Below are positions 1-10,644 of a stretch of 64,000 bases of DNA, piece after piece (positions within the stretch are counted from its first letter, which is position 1; every line of letters begins with the position of its first letter). Below the pieces are notes generated by a model. It saw only the letters and a program-made list of their open reading frames with translations, was not told where the DNA came from and did not search any database. Where the stretch lies: the NCBI GenBank assembly GCA_029817715.1, contig JARUPY010000136.1:51629-115628 (forward strand). Reading direction: 5' to 3'. Made by a program: the position numbers and the translations under genes. Origin of the DNA: Melastoma dodecandrum. Lineage: Eukaryota > Streptophyta > Magnoliopsida > Myrtales > Melastomataceae.

Positions 1-242
1 ACACGCGCTTGCCGCGCATGCGCTGGAACCGCGCCATCAGGTCGGTGTGCGTGTACGAGAACACGTGCCCGATGTGCAGGGACCCGGAGACCGTGGGGCG
101 GCGGCGTGTCCGACCGAGAAGACGTCCCGCGCTCGGCCGTCCGGTCGAACGCGTAGGTGCCCTGCTCCTCCCATACGGCGGCCCAGGTGTCCTCGAGACC
201 GTCGAGCGTCGGCTTCTCGGGAACCCGGGGGGACTGCGTCAT
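1..242 (-). CDS. valS: Valyl-tRNA synthetase, N-terminal part
   Basis: Class I aminoacyl-tRNA synthetase that charges tRNA-Val in the cytoplasm. The visible N-terminus starts [17 protein letters not shown] and reaches the ATP-binding HIGH signature in the form [14 protein letters not shown], which with the PTVSG lead-in is typical of actinobacterial ValS. The gene runs off the left edge, so only about 80 residues are present. One indel near position 100 breaks the frame between the VFSV and PTVSGS segments. The ATG at 242 is the natural start. The family call is confident despite the truncation; isoleucyl- or leucyl-tRNA synthetase is less likely because of the residues around HIGH. Confidence 0.85.
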   Translation of the reverse strand, partial: MTQSPRVPEKPTLDGLEDTWAAVWEEQGTYAFDRTAERGTSSRSDTPPPHGLRVPAHRARVLVHAHRPDGAVPAHARQAR

Positions 243-418
243 GCTCCCAGTTTACGGAGGGTGTCCGTCGGCGTTTCCGGGCGCGGGTCCCCCGGTCCGG
301 CACACCTGATGGGCCGGGCGGGTGGCAGCGGTAACGCCGCGGGTGCTCCCGGGGACAGAGTTGGCGGGGACCGCGCACGTGGCGGCGCGCGTACGTCTGT
401 TCGGGGGAGTGGTTGTCG

Positions 419-1385
419 ATGCACGCGCAGGACTCGCAGCAGGCCCGTCACCGGGCCACCGGAGGGCGGGGCTACGGCCGCGAGGCGGGCGGGTCGGCGT
501 CCTACACGCCGCCGAACCGGGAGGGTGGCCGGCACCGGGCGCCCGAGGCGCCGTCGACCGAGTTCGCCGCCGTCCCGATGCAGCAGCGCGGCTCGCTCGA
601 TTCGCCCCCCGCGGGCTTCCGGCGTATCCCCCCGCCCTTCCCGACGACGGGTCCGGGTTCCGGTCCGGTCCCGCGGCAGGGTGGGGCGCCGGACGTCAGC
701 AGGGCGCCGCGGTCGTCGGGTCCGCTGCCCGCGGTGGGGGCGTCGGATGTCAGCGGTGGCCCACGGCCGACGTCGAGTGTCAGCAGGTCGCCACACTCGT
801 CGGGCCGCTGCCGGCGGTCGGTTCGGAGGACGAGCCGGTGACCGTCCCCGGTCCGGCGGACCGAGCTGGACGCCGCCCGCCGTCGGGACGGGGACCGCGA
901 GGCGGCCGTGCCGCGGCAGCGTCGTGCGGCCGAGGCGCCGGCGTCGCCGCAGGCGCCCGCCCTGCGTCCGTTGGCGGTGCGGGAGCGGAGCGCCACGGTG
1001 CGGCCCGGGACGTTCGGCGCCGGCAGCTACGGCTCGACCGGCGTCGGCCCGGCGCGGAGCCGGACGCCCGTCGCCGCCCGGCAGCCGCTGCCCTGGGAGC
1101 GCCGCGCGGAGGGACGGCTCGGCCTGATCGGGACGGTCGTCGGCGCGGTGGGTGTGCTCCTGGGGCTCGCGCCGTGGTCGGGGACTGCTGCCGCGCGTCA
1201 TGCCGACCGACGTGCTGGGCAGCACGCCGTTGTTCAGTCTCGTCGGCGCGCTGTGCGGGGTGGCCGCCCTCGGGATCGGCGCGTTCGCGATGTTCCGGGC
1301 CGACGGGGTCGGTCGTCCGCTGCTCCTCGGCGTGGGGTCCGCCTGTCTCGGGGCAGCCGCCGTGGTGGTGGGTCTGACGCTGTGA
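419..1385 (+). CDS. Pro/Arg-rich membrane protein, unrecognised family
   Basis: I do not recognise a family. A long low-complexity N-terminal half rich in Pro, Gly, Ser and Arg (about 230 residues) is followed by two clear hydrophobic segments at about 1110-1190 (LGLIGTVVGAVGVLLGL) and 1220-1380 (SLVGALCGVAALGIGAFAMF, then LGAAAVVVGLTL). It ends at TGA 1385. The start is chosen at ATG 419 behind a GGGGGAG ribosome-binding site; a TTG at 413 is in frame. At least two indels split the reading, one near 840-910 and one near 1185. It is transcribed divergently from valS across about 175 bases. Likely a small membrane protein with a disordered cytoplasmic tail; the function is unknown. Confidence 0.55.
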
Positions 1386-1431
1386 GTTCGACGCGCCCGT
1401 GAGTGTCGGGGGTCGCTGCTAGCTTGCGAAC

Positions 1432-2745
1432 ATGAGTTCGAACGAGGTGGTGGAATGCGGTCGGCGTGGAGCTGACCGCGCTCCTCGCTCGCCTCGGGGA
1501 ACTCGCGCAGTGGCCCACCGACCCGGTCGGGGACGGCGCCGCTCACGTCGACCGGATCGCGCTGCTGGAGCAGGCCCGCGCCGCGCTGGCAGCCGCCCAG
1601 CACACCGCGATCGTCACCTTCGGCCGCGCCCAGGTCGAGGCGCAGGTCGAGCAGATCGCCGACGGCCGCCTGGACCCGGAGAAGCTCGGCCGCGGGATCG
1701 CCGACCAGATCGCCCTGGCCGCCCACGTCTCGCCCATGTCGCCGACCGGCGGCTCACCGTCGCCCGCACCCTGGCCACGGATCTGCCCTGCACCCGCGCG
1801 CTGCTCGTCGCCGCGCGGATCACCGAACAGCTCGCCGAACACATCGTCGGGTTGACGTCCCCACCTCGACACGGAGAACCGGCGGCTGGTCGACAAGCAG
1901 GTCGCCGACGCCGGCCTCGAAGACATGGGCCGCAGACAGGCCGAAGCCGCCGTCAAGAAGCTGGCCTACGAGGCCGACCCGGTCGGGTTCACCCAGCGCG
2001 GCCGCACCGCCCGCAAAGGACCGGCGCGTCACGCTGCGGCCCGCCCCGGACACCATGGCGGTGCTCTCCGGCTTGCTGCCGGTGGAGCAGGGCGTCGCCT
2101 GCCTCGCCGCGCTACGCCAACACGCCGATGCGCTGATCGCCACCGGCGACACCGACGGCCGCTCCCGCGAACCAGATCCTCGCCGACACCCTCGTCGAAC
2201 GCCTCACCGGACAAGCGACGGCCGAGGACGTGAACGTCGAGGTCGGGATCGTGCTCCCGCTCGACGCGCTGACCGACCCCGCAAGCCCGAAGACCGGAGA
2301 GCTCGTCGGGCACGGCCCCCTCCCCGGGCCGATCGCCCGGGAGATCCTCGCGACCTCGAAAGGTCGGCGGTGGTGGCGGCCGGCTGTTCGCCCACCCCGT
2401 CCACGGCACCCTGGTCGGCGGCGACCCCCAGCGGCGGCTCTTCGAACGGGTTCCTCGCCAAGCTCATCACCTGGCGCGACCCACGGCTGGTGCCGCGAAC
2501 CGTTCTGCACCTCTCCCGGCCGCCACCTCGACCACATCATCGGCAAGCAGGCGGGAGGGCCGACCAGCTTCGGCAACGGCCGCGGGACCTGCGCCCGCCA
2601 CAACCAGGACAAGGAACTCCCCGGTTGGCGCCACCGGGTCCTCCACGACGGCCTCGGCGACCACCCCCCACACGGTGCAGACCACCACCCCGACCGGCCA
2701 CACCTACACCAGCCGAGCCGGACCCGGAAACAGCCGGATCAGCCC
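1432..2745 (+). CDS. DUF222 / 13E12-type HNH endonuclease protein
   Basis: Member of the actinobacterial DUF222 (13E12 repeat) family that carries a C-terminal HNH nuclease domain. The N-terminal helical part is seen as LTALLARLGELAQWP, ALAAAQHTAIVTFGRAQVEA and DTENRRLVDKQVADAG. The HNH part appears near 2490-2620 with CREPFC, HLDHIIGKQAGGPTS, ARHNQDKELPGW and a TPTGHTYTS tail typical of the family. About five indels split the gene, so the exact stop is uncertain; the reading fades at about 2745 and overlaps the end of the convergent gene. These proteins are common, often multi-copy and largely uncharacterised. Nuclease activity is inferred from the motif only. Confidence 0.75.
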
Positions 2746-3488
2746 AGCGCCGACACCCGGAACCAGTCCTCGGCGAGGGCCGGATCGCCGAAGACCCTCG
2801 ACGTCCTCGAGCCCGCGACGTCCCGTGACGGCGGCGAGCAGGTCGACCGCCCGACCGCGCACCGCGACGTCGGCCTTCACGTGCTCGCGGGTGATCGTCA
2901 CGCCCTCGGCGCCGCGGCGGATGAGCCACTCGCCGTCCGGGGCGTCGGTCACGTGCAGGTGGATCGAGGCGTCGCCGCGGACCCGGCGGGAGCCGCTCCG
3001 GTAGGCGGTGAGCAGGTCGTACCACTCGGCGATGCCGTCGACGGCCACCTCCGGGCGACGTCGGCGAGGGGCGGGAACCCCACCGCGAGCTCGGCGTCGA
3101 GCCGATGCACCAGCGTCTCGTGCAGCTGCCGTCGCGCCCAGAACGCGATCGTCACCGGACCGACGAAGCCGCCGACCTCACGCTCGGGGTCGGCGGCGTC
3201 GAGCGTCGTGGCCAGCGCGGACGCGCCCTGCAGCAGCCACGTCGCCACCTCGTCCCGGGAGGCCGGCGGCTCGCCGTCGGGGATCTCGGCGTCGCGGGGC
3301 ACCATGCGCTCGGCCCCGCCCTCGATCGTCATGACGACCCGCCGGTGAACCTGGCCGAGGTGTCGGGCCAGGTCCCGGACCGTCCACTCCGGGCAGGTGG
3401 ACACGGGGGCGGACAGGTCGTCGCCCGCGGCCGGCGCGCTCACCGCGTCGGCGAACGCGGCGGCCTGGAGGAGCAGCTGGTCGGGCAC
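2739..3488 (-). CDS. Maleylpyruvate isomerase / DinB-like (TIGR03083-type) protein
   Basis: Resembles the mycothiol-dependent maleylpyruvate isomerase N-terminal (MDMPI/DinB-like four-helix) family, many members of which are mycothiol-linked metal enzymes of unknown substrate. Visible signatures are STCPEWTVRDLARHLGQVHR near residues 31-50 and RRQLHETLVHRLDAE near residues 117-131; the two histidines correspond to the metal ligands of the family. One indel near 3050 and one near 2805 split the reading. After correction the protein ends in EDWFRVSALG with TGA at 2739-2741, giving about 250 residues, normal for the family. The start at 3488 gives MPDQLLLQAAAFADAV. It is convergent with the DUF222 gene. 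The substrate is unknown. Confidence 0.7.
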
Positions 3489-3503
3489 GACCGTGAGCCT
3501 GCC

Positions 3504-3839
3504 CTACGGAGCCACCAGGCTCACCACGAGTTCCCCGTCGTCGTCGTCCGCGGAGTAGGCCGCGACGTCGTCCACGTCGCCGCCGGACACGCAGGAGCCG
3601 GAGGCCAGCGCGAACCGGTGGTTGTGCAGCGGACACATCACCACCTCGTCGTCGAGGAGCCCGTCCGCCAGCGGCCCGCCGCGGTGCGGGCAGATCGCCC
3701 GCAGCGCGTACAGGCCGCCCGACCGGGGCCGGAACACCGCCACCGGTTCGTCCCCCACGAGGAAGGCCCGGCCCTCCCCGACGGGGATCTGGTCCACCGG
3801 CCCGAGCCGGACCGAGACGGCCTCGTCCGACGCCGTCAC
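3504..3839 (-). CDS. nirD: Nitrite reductase small subunit (Rieske protein)
   Basis: Small subunit of the cytoplasmic NAD(P)H-dependent assimilatory nitrite reductase, carrying a Rieske-type [2Fe-2S] centre. The 111-residue reading frame is intact. Cluster ligands are in CPHRGG and CPLHNHRF (the C-x-H and C-x-x-H pairs), followed by DDEVV and a short beta-rich end. The start is the GTG at 3839, which overlaps the nirB stop as GTGA, so translation is coupled to nirB. It is the last gene of the nitrate assimilation operon and is followed by 15 bases before the convergent-direction neighbour's start at 3488. The neighbour, the motifs and the length all agree with NirD rather than a dioxygenase ferredoxin. 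Confidence 0.92.
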   Translation of the reverse strand: MTASDEAVSVRLGPVDQIPVGEGRAFLVGDEPVAVFRPRSGGLYALRAICPHRGGPLADGLLDDEVVMCPLHNHRFALASGSCVSGGDVDDVAAYSADDDDGELVVSLVAP

Positions 3840-6415
3840 GCCGGGCCCCCTCGGAGGACCGCACCGGCACCTGCGGCAGCGGGATGAGGGGCAGCGCGTC
3901 GTGGAACTGGCCGGGGTCGCCTCCTGCTGGTCGGGCCGCCCACGGGTCGACGTAGGCGTCGACCGCCTCCTGCATGCGCGCGTCGAGCTCCGCGGCGATC
4001 CCCTCGGTGTCGTCGACGATCACGCCGATGAGGTAGTCGAGGCCCATGCGCGGGACGAAGTCGTACGTGCGCTCGAGCCAGTTCGCGTGCTCGCGGTAGT
4101 ACTGCAGGAAGCGCCCGGTGATCTGCACGGCCTTGTCGTGGGAGTCGACCGTGGCGAGGATGTCGCCCTTGCGGATCGTCGCGCCGGCCGCGCCGCCCAC
4201 GTAGATCTGCCAGCTGCCGCCCTCGACCGCCACGATCCCGACGTCCTTGACCATCGATTCCGCGCAGTTGCGCGGGCAGCCGGAGACCGCCAGCTTCAGC
4301 TTGGCGGGCCCCTCGATGCCCTTGAAGCGCTCCTCGATGTCGATCCCGAGCCGGGTCGAGTCGCCGAGCCCCGAACCGGCAGAAGTCGGTGCCGACGCAG
4401 GTCTTCCACCGTCCGGAAGCTCTTGCCGTAGGCCCAGCCGGAGGGCATCTCGAGGTCGGCCCAGACCTCCTGGAGCTTCTCCTTGGGCACGCCGAGCAGG
4501 TCGATCCGCTGGCCCACCGGTGAGCTTGACCATCGGGATGTCGTGCTTGTCGACGACGTCGGCGATGCGGCGCAGCTCGTCGGCCGAGGTCACGCCGCCC
4601 CACATGCGCGGCACCACCGAGTACGTGCCGTCCTTCTGGATGTTGGCGTGGACGCGGTCGTTGATGAAGCGGCCGTCGCGCTCGTCGACGTAGTCGTCCG
4701 GCCACATCATCCGCAGCAGCGCCGTGAGCCCCATCTTCGACGCGACGTCCTCGCGGGCCCTCCGGGGCGAGCGCCGTGAACACCGCCGAGACGCTCTTCA
4801 GCTCCTGCGTCCCGGATCTCGGCCATCAGCGACGGCTTGTCCAGCGGGATGCCCGGCACGTAGTAGGACTCGGCCGGGTCCTCGGCCCCCGCCCCACCCA
4901 GCGCGGCCTCGACGACCTCGCCGACCAGCCCCTTGCACGACCCGCAGCCCTTGCCCGCCCGCGTCGCGTCCATGCAGGCCGACACGGTCTCGGCGCCGTC
5001 GTGGACGCACCCGACCAGGTCGCCCTTGGAGACGCCGTTGCAGTTGCAGATCTGGGTGTCGTCGGGCAGGTCGGCCGCCGACGCCGAGTCGTCGGCGGAC
5101 CCGAGGTCGAACAGCAGCTTGACCCGCTCCTCGGGCAGCGCCGAGCGCGAGTCGAACGCCTGGGTCAGCGCGGCGACCTTGGAGACGTCCACCGACCAGC
5201 GTCGCCCCGATGAGCGTGCCGTCGCGGATGATCACCGTCTGGTAGACCCCGCGTCCGGTCTCGGAGAACTGCACGAACTCGTCGGATTCCCGCTCGGGGG
5301 TCTTCACGCCCATCTGGGCCACGTCGACGCCGGCGACCTTGAGCTTCGTCGCGAGCTTCGAGCCGTGGTAGGCCGCGTCCGGGTCCGCCCCGGTGACCAC
5401 GTCGGCGAGGACGGCGGCCTGCTCCCAGAGCGGGCCGACCAGGCCATAGACCTTGCCGCGGTGCTGGGCGCACTCGCCGACGACGAAGATGTCGTCGTCG
5501 TCCACCGAGCGCATCCGGTCGTCGACGACGATCGCCCGCTGCGTCTCCAGGCCGCTGACCACCGCCAGGCCGATGTTCGGCCGGATGCCCGCGGTGACCA
5601 CCACCATGTCGCAGTCGAGGTCGGACCCGTCGGTGAAGCGCAACGCCGGCGACCGCGCCGTCGGTCACGAGGATCTCCGAGGTCTTCACCCCGAGGTGCA
5701 TGTGCATGCCCATGTCCTCGAGCTTCGAGCGCAGCACCTTCGACGCCGAGGCCTCGAGCTGCTGGTTCAATCAGCACCTCGGTGGGTGTGCACGACGTGC
5801 ACCGCGAGCCCGTGCGCCTGCAGCCCCGCCGCGGCCTCCAGCCCGAGCAGGCCGCCGCCGATCACCACGGCCGTCCGCGCGTCCGCGACGTGGGAGAGCA
5901 TGCCGTTGGCGTCGTCGAGCGAGCGGAAGCCGAAGACGCCGGGCGTCAGCTCGGTCCTTCGAGGCCCACATGCCGTCCATCGGCGGGAAGAACGAGCGGC
6001 TGCCGGTGGCGAGCACGAGCGTGTCGTACGGGGTGACCGAGCCGTCGTCGCCCATCACGACCTTCGCGTGCCGGTCGATCCGCACGATGCGCACGCCGGC
6101 GTGCAGCGTGATGCCGTTGTCGGTGTACCAGTCGACGGGGTTGAGGAAGAGGTCGTCGTCGTCGAACCCGTCGGCGTCCTCGTTGTCCACCGCCTCGCCC
6201 GCGGCGTTGGCGAGCACCGCGGAGAGCAGGATGCGGTTGTAGTTGCCGTGCGGCTCGGCGCCGAAGACGGTGATGTCGAAGAGCTCCGACCCGCCCCGCG
6301 CGAGGATCTCCTCGAGGGCGCGGGCCCCGGACATCCCGTTCCCGACGACGACCAGCTTCGCGCGGTCGGGCGCCGGGGTCCCGGCCTCCTGCTCGGTGCC
6401 GAGCGTGGCCGTCAT
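3836..6415 (-). CDS. nirB: Nitrite reductase [NAD(P)H] large subunit
   Basis: Reduces nitrite to ammonium with NAD(P)H, FAD, a BFD-type [2Fe-2S] centre, siroheme and [4Fe-4S]. Domains in order: N-terminal FAD/NAD oxidoreductase (VVVGNGMSGARALEEI, then TLVLATGSRSF and VGECAQHRGKVYGL), the BFD domain (CNCNGVS and CGSCKGLV, near 4935-5050), and the siroheme/ferredoxin half with TDFCRFG and SGCPRNCAES near 4260-4410. About six single-base indels break the frame (for example near 5770, 5640, 5190, 4755, 4520 and 4375), yet all domains are present in order and the total of about 860 residues fits. The ATG at 6415 overlaps the preceding stop by one base (TGATG). Interpreted as an intact gene with sequencing errors. 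Confidence 0.92.
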
Positions 6416-6762
6416 CAGACCTCCACCAGACCGCAGTCGACGACGAGCGTGCCGGACACCCCGGCAGGGGGCGCGAAGTGGATCTCGACGGTGCTGCCCG
6501 CGAGCAGGTCCTCGACCACCCGCAGCGAGACGTGCATGTCACCCTTCGCGCCGACCGGCAGCCACCGCGCGGGAGCGCCGTCGAACGCCAGCACCACCGA
6601 CGCGAGTTCGTCGGAGGAGTTCCCGGCCCGGACGTAGAGCACCTGGCCGGTGACCCCCTCGGGCACCGTGTAGGTCAGGGAGGGGTGCAGCAGCGCCGGT
6701 TTGTCCAGGCCCTGCCCCTCGAAGGCGAACGCGCCCTGCAGGAAGCGCGGCGTCGTCATCAT
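6415..6762 (-). CDS. Unrecognised 115-residue protein inside the nitrate assimilation operon
   Basis: Intact open frame with no family I can name. It starts MMTTPRFLQGAFAFEG and ends VVDCGLVEV. It has no membrane segment, signal peptide or Cys pair; the pattern of alternating hydrophobic residues (LTYTVPEGVTGQVLYVRAG, ASVVLAFDGAPARWLPVG, MHVSLRVVEDLLAGSTVEIHF) suggests an all-beta, jelly-roll or cupin-like fold. Its ATG overlaps the nitrate reductase stop (ATGA; ATG at 6762 or 6759) and its own TGA overlaps the nirB ATG, so it is translationally coupled on both sides. That arrangement, and the absence of indels, argue for a real protein working with the reductases, for example in assembly or electron delivery. 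The role is inference. Confidence 0.75.
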   Translation of the reverse strand: MMTTPRFLQGAFAFEGQGLDKPALLHPSLTYTVPEGVTGQVLYVRAGNSSDELASVVLAFDGAPARWLPVGAKGDMHVSLRVVEDLLAGSTVEIHFAPPAGVSGTLVVDCGLVEV

Positions 6763-8873
6763 GTGCCGGGGTCCTCTCCGGTGGTGGCTTCGAGAGCAAC
6801 GGCGCAGACTTTGAACTCCGGCATGCGCGACGCCGGGTCGAGCGCTGGGTTGGTCAACGCGTTCACGGTCTGCTCGTCGCCCCAGAGGAACGGGGCGAAC
6901 ACGGTGTCGGCCCGGATCTCGCGGGACAGGCGCACCCCGCATCCGGGCGGTGCCGCGCCGGGTCCGCAGCCGGACGTCGGCGCCGTCGGCGAGTCCGAGG
7001 CGGGCGGCCAGATCGGGGTGGATCTCGACGGCGGGACCCGGCTCGGCGTCGAGCAGGGCCTTGGTCCGCCGGGTCTGGGTGCCGGACTGGTAGTGGGAGC
7101 GGGACCGCCCCGTCGTCAGCCGGTAGGGGTACTCGTCGTCGGGGTCCTCCGCGGCGGACCGGTGGTGGACCACGTGGAACCGGGCCAGGCCGTCCGGCGT
7201 GGCGAAGCGCTCGCGGAACAGGCGCGGGGTGCCCTCGTGTCCGGGCTCGGGACACGGCCAGAAGACGCCGCGCTCGGGCCTCGATGCGCTCGTAGGTGAT
7301 GCCGGCGTAGTCGGCCTTCCCACCCGCCGAGGCCCGGCCCAGCTCCTCGAACACCGTCTCCGGGTCGTCGGAGAAGTGGTCGCCCCGCCCGAGCCGCACC
7401 GCGAGGTCGTGCAGGACCTCGAGGTCCGAGCGCACCCCCGACGGCGGCGTCACGGCCCGGCGGCGGCGCAGGACCCGGCCCTCCAAATTCGTCATGGTCC
7501 CCTCCTCCTCGGCCCACTGGGCACAGGAAAGGACGACGTCGGCGAGCTCGGCGGTCTCGGAGAGGAACATGTCGGAGACCACGAGGAAGTCCAGCGACCG
7601 CAGCCGCTCGCGCACGTGCGCGGCGCGCGGGGCGCTCACGACGACGTTTGGACGCCATGATCATCAGCGCGCGCACGCCGCCGTCCGGTGCCGAGCCGGT
7701 CGAGCATCTCGTAGGCCGAGAGCCCGGGCTGCGGCAGCTCGTCGGGGTCGACGCCCCAGACGCCCGCCACGTGCTCGCGGTCCGCCGGGTCGGCGATCTT
7801 GCGGTAGCCGGGGAGCTGGTCGGCCTTCTGCCCGTGCTCCCGCCCGCCCTGGCCGTTGCCCTGGCCCGTGACCGTCGCCCAGCCCGAGTACGGCCGGCCG
7901 GGCAGGCCCAGGGCGAGCGCGAGGTTGATCCACGCCAGCGCGGTGTCCGAGCCCTTCGCGTGCTGCTCGGCGCCGCGCGCGGACAGGATCATCGTGGCCC
8001 GCGACTCCGCGAGCAGGCGCACCGTGCGCTCCATGACGCGGACCGGCACGCCGGTGACGCGTTCGACGCGGTCCGGCCAGTACTGGCGGGCGGCGCGCCG
8101 CACCGCGTCCCACCCCGTCGTCCGGGCGGCGACGTAGGCGGTGTCGACGAGGCGCAGCTTGATCGCGAGGTGCAGCAGGCCGTTGGCCAGCGCGAGGTCG
8201 GTGCCGGGCACCGGCTGGAGGTGGACGTCCGAGGCCGCCGCGGTGGCGGTGTAGCGGGGGTCGACGACGAGGTGCTGCGCGCCGCGCTCGCGTCCGGCGG
8301 CGAACCACCGCATCGCGGGCGGCATGGTGTCGGCGGGGTTGGAGCCGACGAGCAGCACCGTGTCCGCCCGGCGACGTCGGCCAGCGGGAACGGCAGGCCG
8401 CGGTCGAGGCCGAAGGCCTTGTTCGACGCCGCGGCGGCGCTCGACATGCAGAACCGGCCGTTGTAGTCGATCGAGGCGCTGCGCAGCGCGACGCGGACGA
8501 ACTTGCCGGCCTGGTAGGCCTTCTCGTTGGTCAGCCCCCCGCCGCCGAAGAGCCCGGCGGCGTCGCGGCCGTACCGCTCCTGGGCGACGGTGAGCGCGTC
8601 CACCACCCGCGTGAGCGCCTCGTCCCAGGTGGCCTCGCGGAACGGCTCGTCGCGGTGGTCGCGCACCAGCGGGGTGGTCAGCCGGTCGGGGTGGGCGAGC
8701 AGCTCCGCCGAGCTCAGGCCCTTCTCGCAGAGCCCGCCGCGGTTCGTCGGGAAGTTCGCGCCCTCGACCTCGTAGCCGCCGCCGTCGCTCTCCGCCCGCG
8801 GCGTGAGCGTCATGCCGCACTGCAGCGAGCAGTACGGGCAGTGCGTCAGGACGGGAGGGACACAACTCCCCAC
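6759..8873 (-). CDS. nasC: Assimilatory nitrate reductase, molybdopterin catalytic subunit
   Basis: Cytoplasmic Mo-bisMGD enzyme reducing nitrate to nitrite. The N-terminal [4Fe-4S] ligand set is visible as CPYCSLQCGM near residues 12-21 and GGLCEKG near 45-51. It is followed by molybdopterin oxidoreductase blocks (SSAAAASNKAFGLDRGLP, LVGSNPADTMPPAMRWF, WINLALALGLPGRPYSG, GQGNGQGGREHGQKADQLPGY) and the C-terminal dinucleotide-binding domain (YRLTTGRSRSHYQSGTQTRR). It ends KVCAVALEATTGEDPGT, TGA at 6759. Indels near 8375, 7700, 7290 and 6945 split the frame. The start is GTG 8873; no Tat signal is present, which fits an assimilatory NasC/NarB type. The length of about 705 residues is normal. 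Confidence 0.9.
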
Positions 8874-8888
8874 GTTGCGGGCCGGGCG

Positions 8889-8904
8889 TTTTCGCGGCCG
8901 TTAC
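8889..8904 (-). promoter_or_regulatory. Possible GlnR box upstream of the nitrate operon
   Basis: Read on the minus strand the sequence is GTAAC, six bases, then GAAAA, one mismatch from the GTnAC-n6-GAAAC half-site pair bound by the nitrogen regulator GlnR in actinobacteria. It lies 16 bases before the GTG start of the nitrate reductase gene. A weaker match (ATGAC-n6-TGAAC) lies further upstream near 8976-8991. Known GlnR targets include nitrite and nitrate assimilation genes, so the context fits. Proximity to the start codon and the short motif keep confidence modest. Confidence 0.35.
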
Positions 8905-9106
8905 GCCGGGGCTACGCCCTCGGAAGCCGGTGTGAGGCCCCGGTGATCGGTGCGACGCCCGTCATCTCGATCGTTCAGCCTGCGTCATTGCGAGACAGGT
9001 CACATGCTGGACAACGGCCCCCGTCTACTGTCCGCCACACGGTTGTCGGCGTACCCGGCGGTCGGAGCAGGCCCCGGACCGGGGCCCCACGAGAAGGGGC
9101 GCGAGC

Positions 9107-10644
9107 GTGCGCATCGGTGTCCCCCGGGAGACCCGGGAACGCGAGACCCGGGTGGCGGCCACCCCCGCCACCGTGATCGGGCTGCAGAACCTCGGCTGGA
9201 CGGTGACCGTCGAGCCGGGGGCGGGGGTGCGGGCCGACTTCCCCGACGACGCCTACGTCGCCGCGGGTGCGGAGATCGGCGACCCCTGGTCGGCCGACGT
9301 CGTCCTCGCGGTCAACACCCCGGCCCCGGCGGACCTCGCCCGCCTGCAGGAACGCGCGACCTTGATCTGCCGCGTCGCACCCGCGCAGAACGCCGAGCTG
9401 GTCGCCGACCTCGCGGCGCGGGGCATCACGGTGCTCGCCACCGACGCGGTGCCCGCGCATCTCGCGCGCCCAGTCGCTCGACGTCCTCAGCTCGATGGCC
9501 AACATCGCCGGCTACCGCGCGGTGATCGAGGCCGGCAATAATTTCGGCCGCTTCTTCACCGGCCAGGTCACCGCCGCGGGCAAGGTGCCGCCGGCCAAGG
9601 TGCTCGTCGCCGGGGCGGGCGTCGCGGGCCTCGCCGCCATCGGCGCGGCCTCCTCCCTGGGCGCGATCGTCCGCGCCACCGACCCGCGCCCGGAGGTCGC
9701 CGAGCAGGTCAGCTCCCTCGGCGGGGAGTTCCTGACGGTGGACGTGGAGCAGGAGCGCTCCACCGACGGCTACGCGCGGGCCACCTCCGAGGCCTACGAC
9801 CGGCGCGCCGCCGAGATCTACTCCGAGCAGGCCGCCGACGTCGACATTGTCATCACCACCGCCCTCATCCCCGGGCGCGCCGCCCCGCGGCTGATCACCG
9901 CGGCGGAATTCGCGGCGATGAAGCCGGGCTCGGTCGTGGTCGACATGGCCGCCGGCATGGGGGGCAACGTCGAGGGCTCGGTGCCCGACGAGGTCGTGAC
10001 CACGGCCAACGGCGTCACGATCATCGGCGACACCGACCTCGCCGCCCGCCTCCCCGCGCAGGCCTCCCAGCTGTACGGCACGAACCTGGTCAACCTGCTG
10101 AAGCTGCTGACCCCCGGCAAGGACGGTCAGCTCGTACTCGATCTCGACGACGTGGTGCAGCGCGGGATGACCGTCGCCCACGAGGGCGCCGTCATGTGGC
10201 CGCCGCCCCCGGTGTCGGTCTCGGCCGCACCTCCGCCCGCGCCCGCCCCCGAGGTGCCCTCGCCGGAGGTCGAGCCGGCCAAGCCGCGCTCGGCGGCCTG
10301 GCGCTACGGCGCGATCGCGGTCGGACTCGCGCTGCTGTTCGTGGCCACCGCGTTCGCCCCGGCCGAGCTCGCCACCAACCTCACCGTCTTCGTGCTGGCC
10401 ATCGTCATCGGCTACTACGTGATCGGGAAGGTGCACCACGCGCTGCACACGCCGCTGATGTCGGCCACCAACGCCATCTCCGGCGTCGTGATCGTCGGGC
10501 GCGCTCGTGCAGTTCGGGGCGCACGGGACGCTCGTCTCGGTCCTCGCGTTCATCGCGATCGTGCTCGCCAGCATCAACATCGTCGGGGGCTTTGCGGTGA
10601 CTCGCCGCATGCTCGCCATGTTCACGAAGGGCCCGGCCGCATGA
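9107..10644 (+). CDS. pntA: Proton-translocating NAD(P) transhydrogenase, alpha subunit
   Basis: Membrane transhydrogenase subunit that couples hydride transfer from NADH to NADP+ to proton entry. The NAD(H)-binding domain I is visible from [20 protein letters not shown] through [31 protein letters not shown] and VIVDMAAG-type blocks to about residue 370. A Pro-rich linker ([18 protein letters not shown]) and three or four membrane helices follow, ending [13 protein letters not shown]. This is the fused alpha-1/alpha-2 form of about 510 residues, as in E. coli PntA. Indels near 9455 and 10500 split it. The TGA overlaps the pntB ATG (ATGA), so the two are coupled. It diverges from the nitrate operon over 233 bases. 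Confidence 0.9.

Noticed and set aside
3836..6415. nirB as a pseudogene
   Set aside because: All domains and catalytic motifs are present in order, and each break is a single-base indel like those in essential genes nearby (dnaK, valS), so sequencing error is the better explanation.
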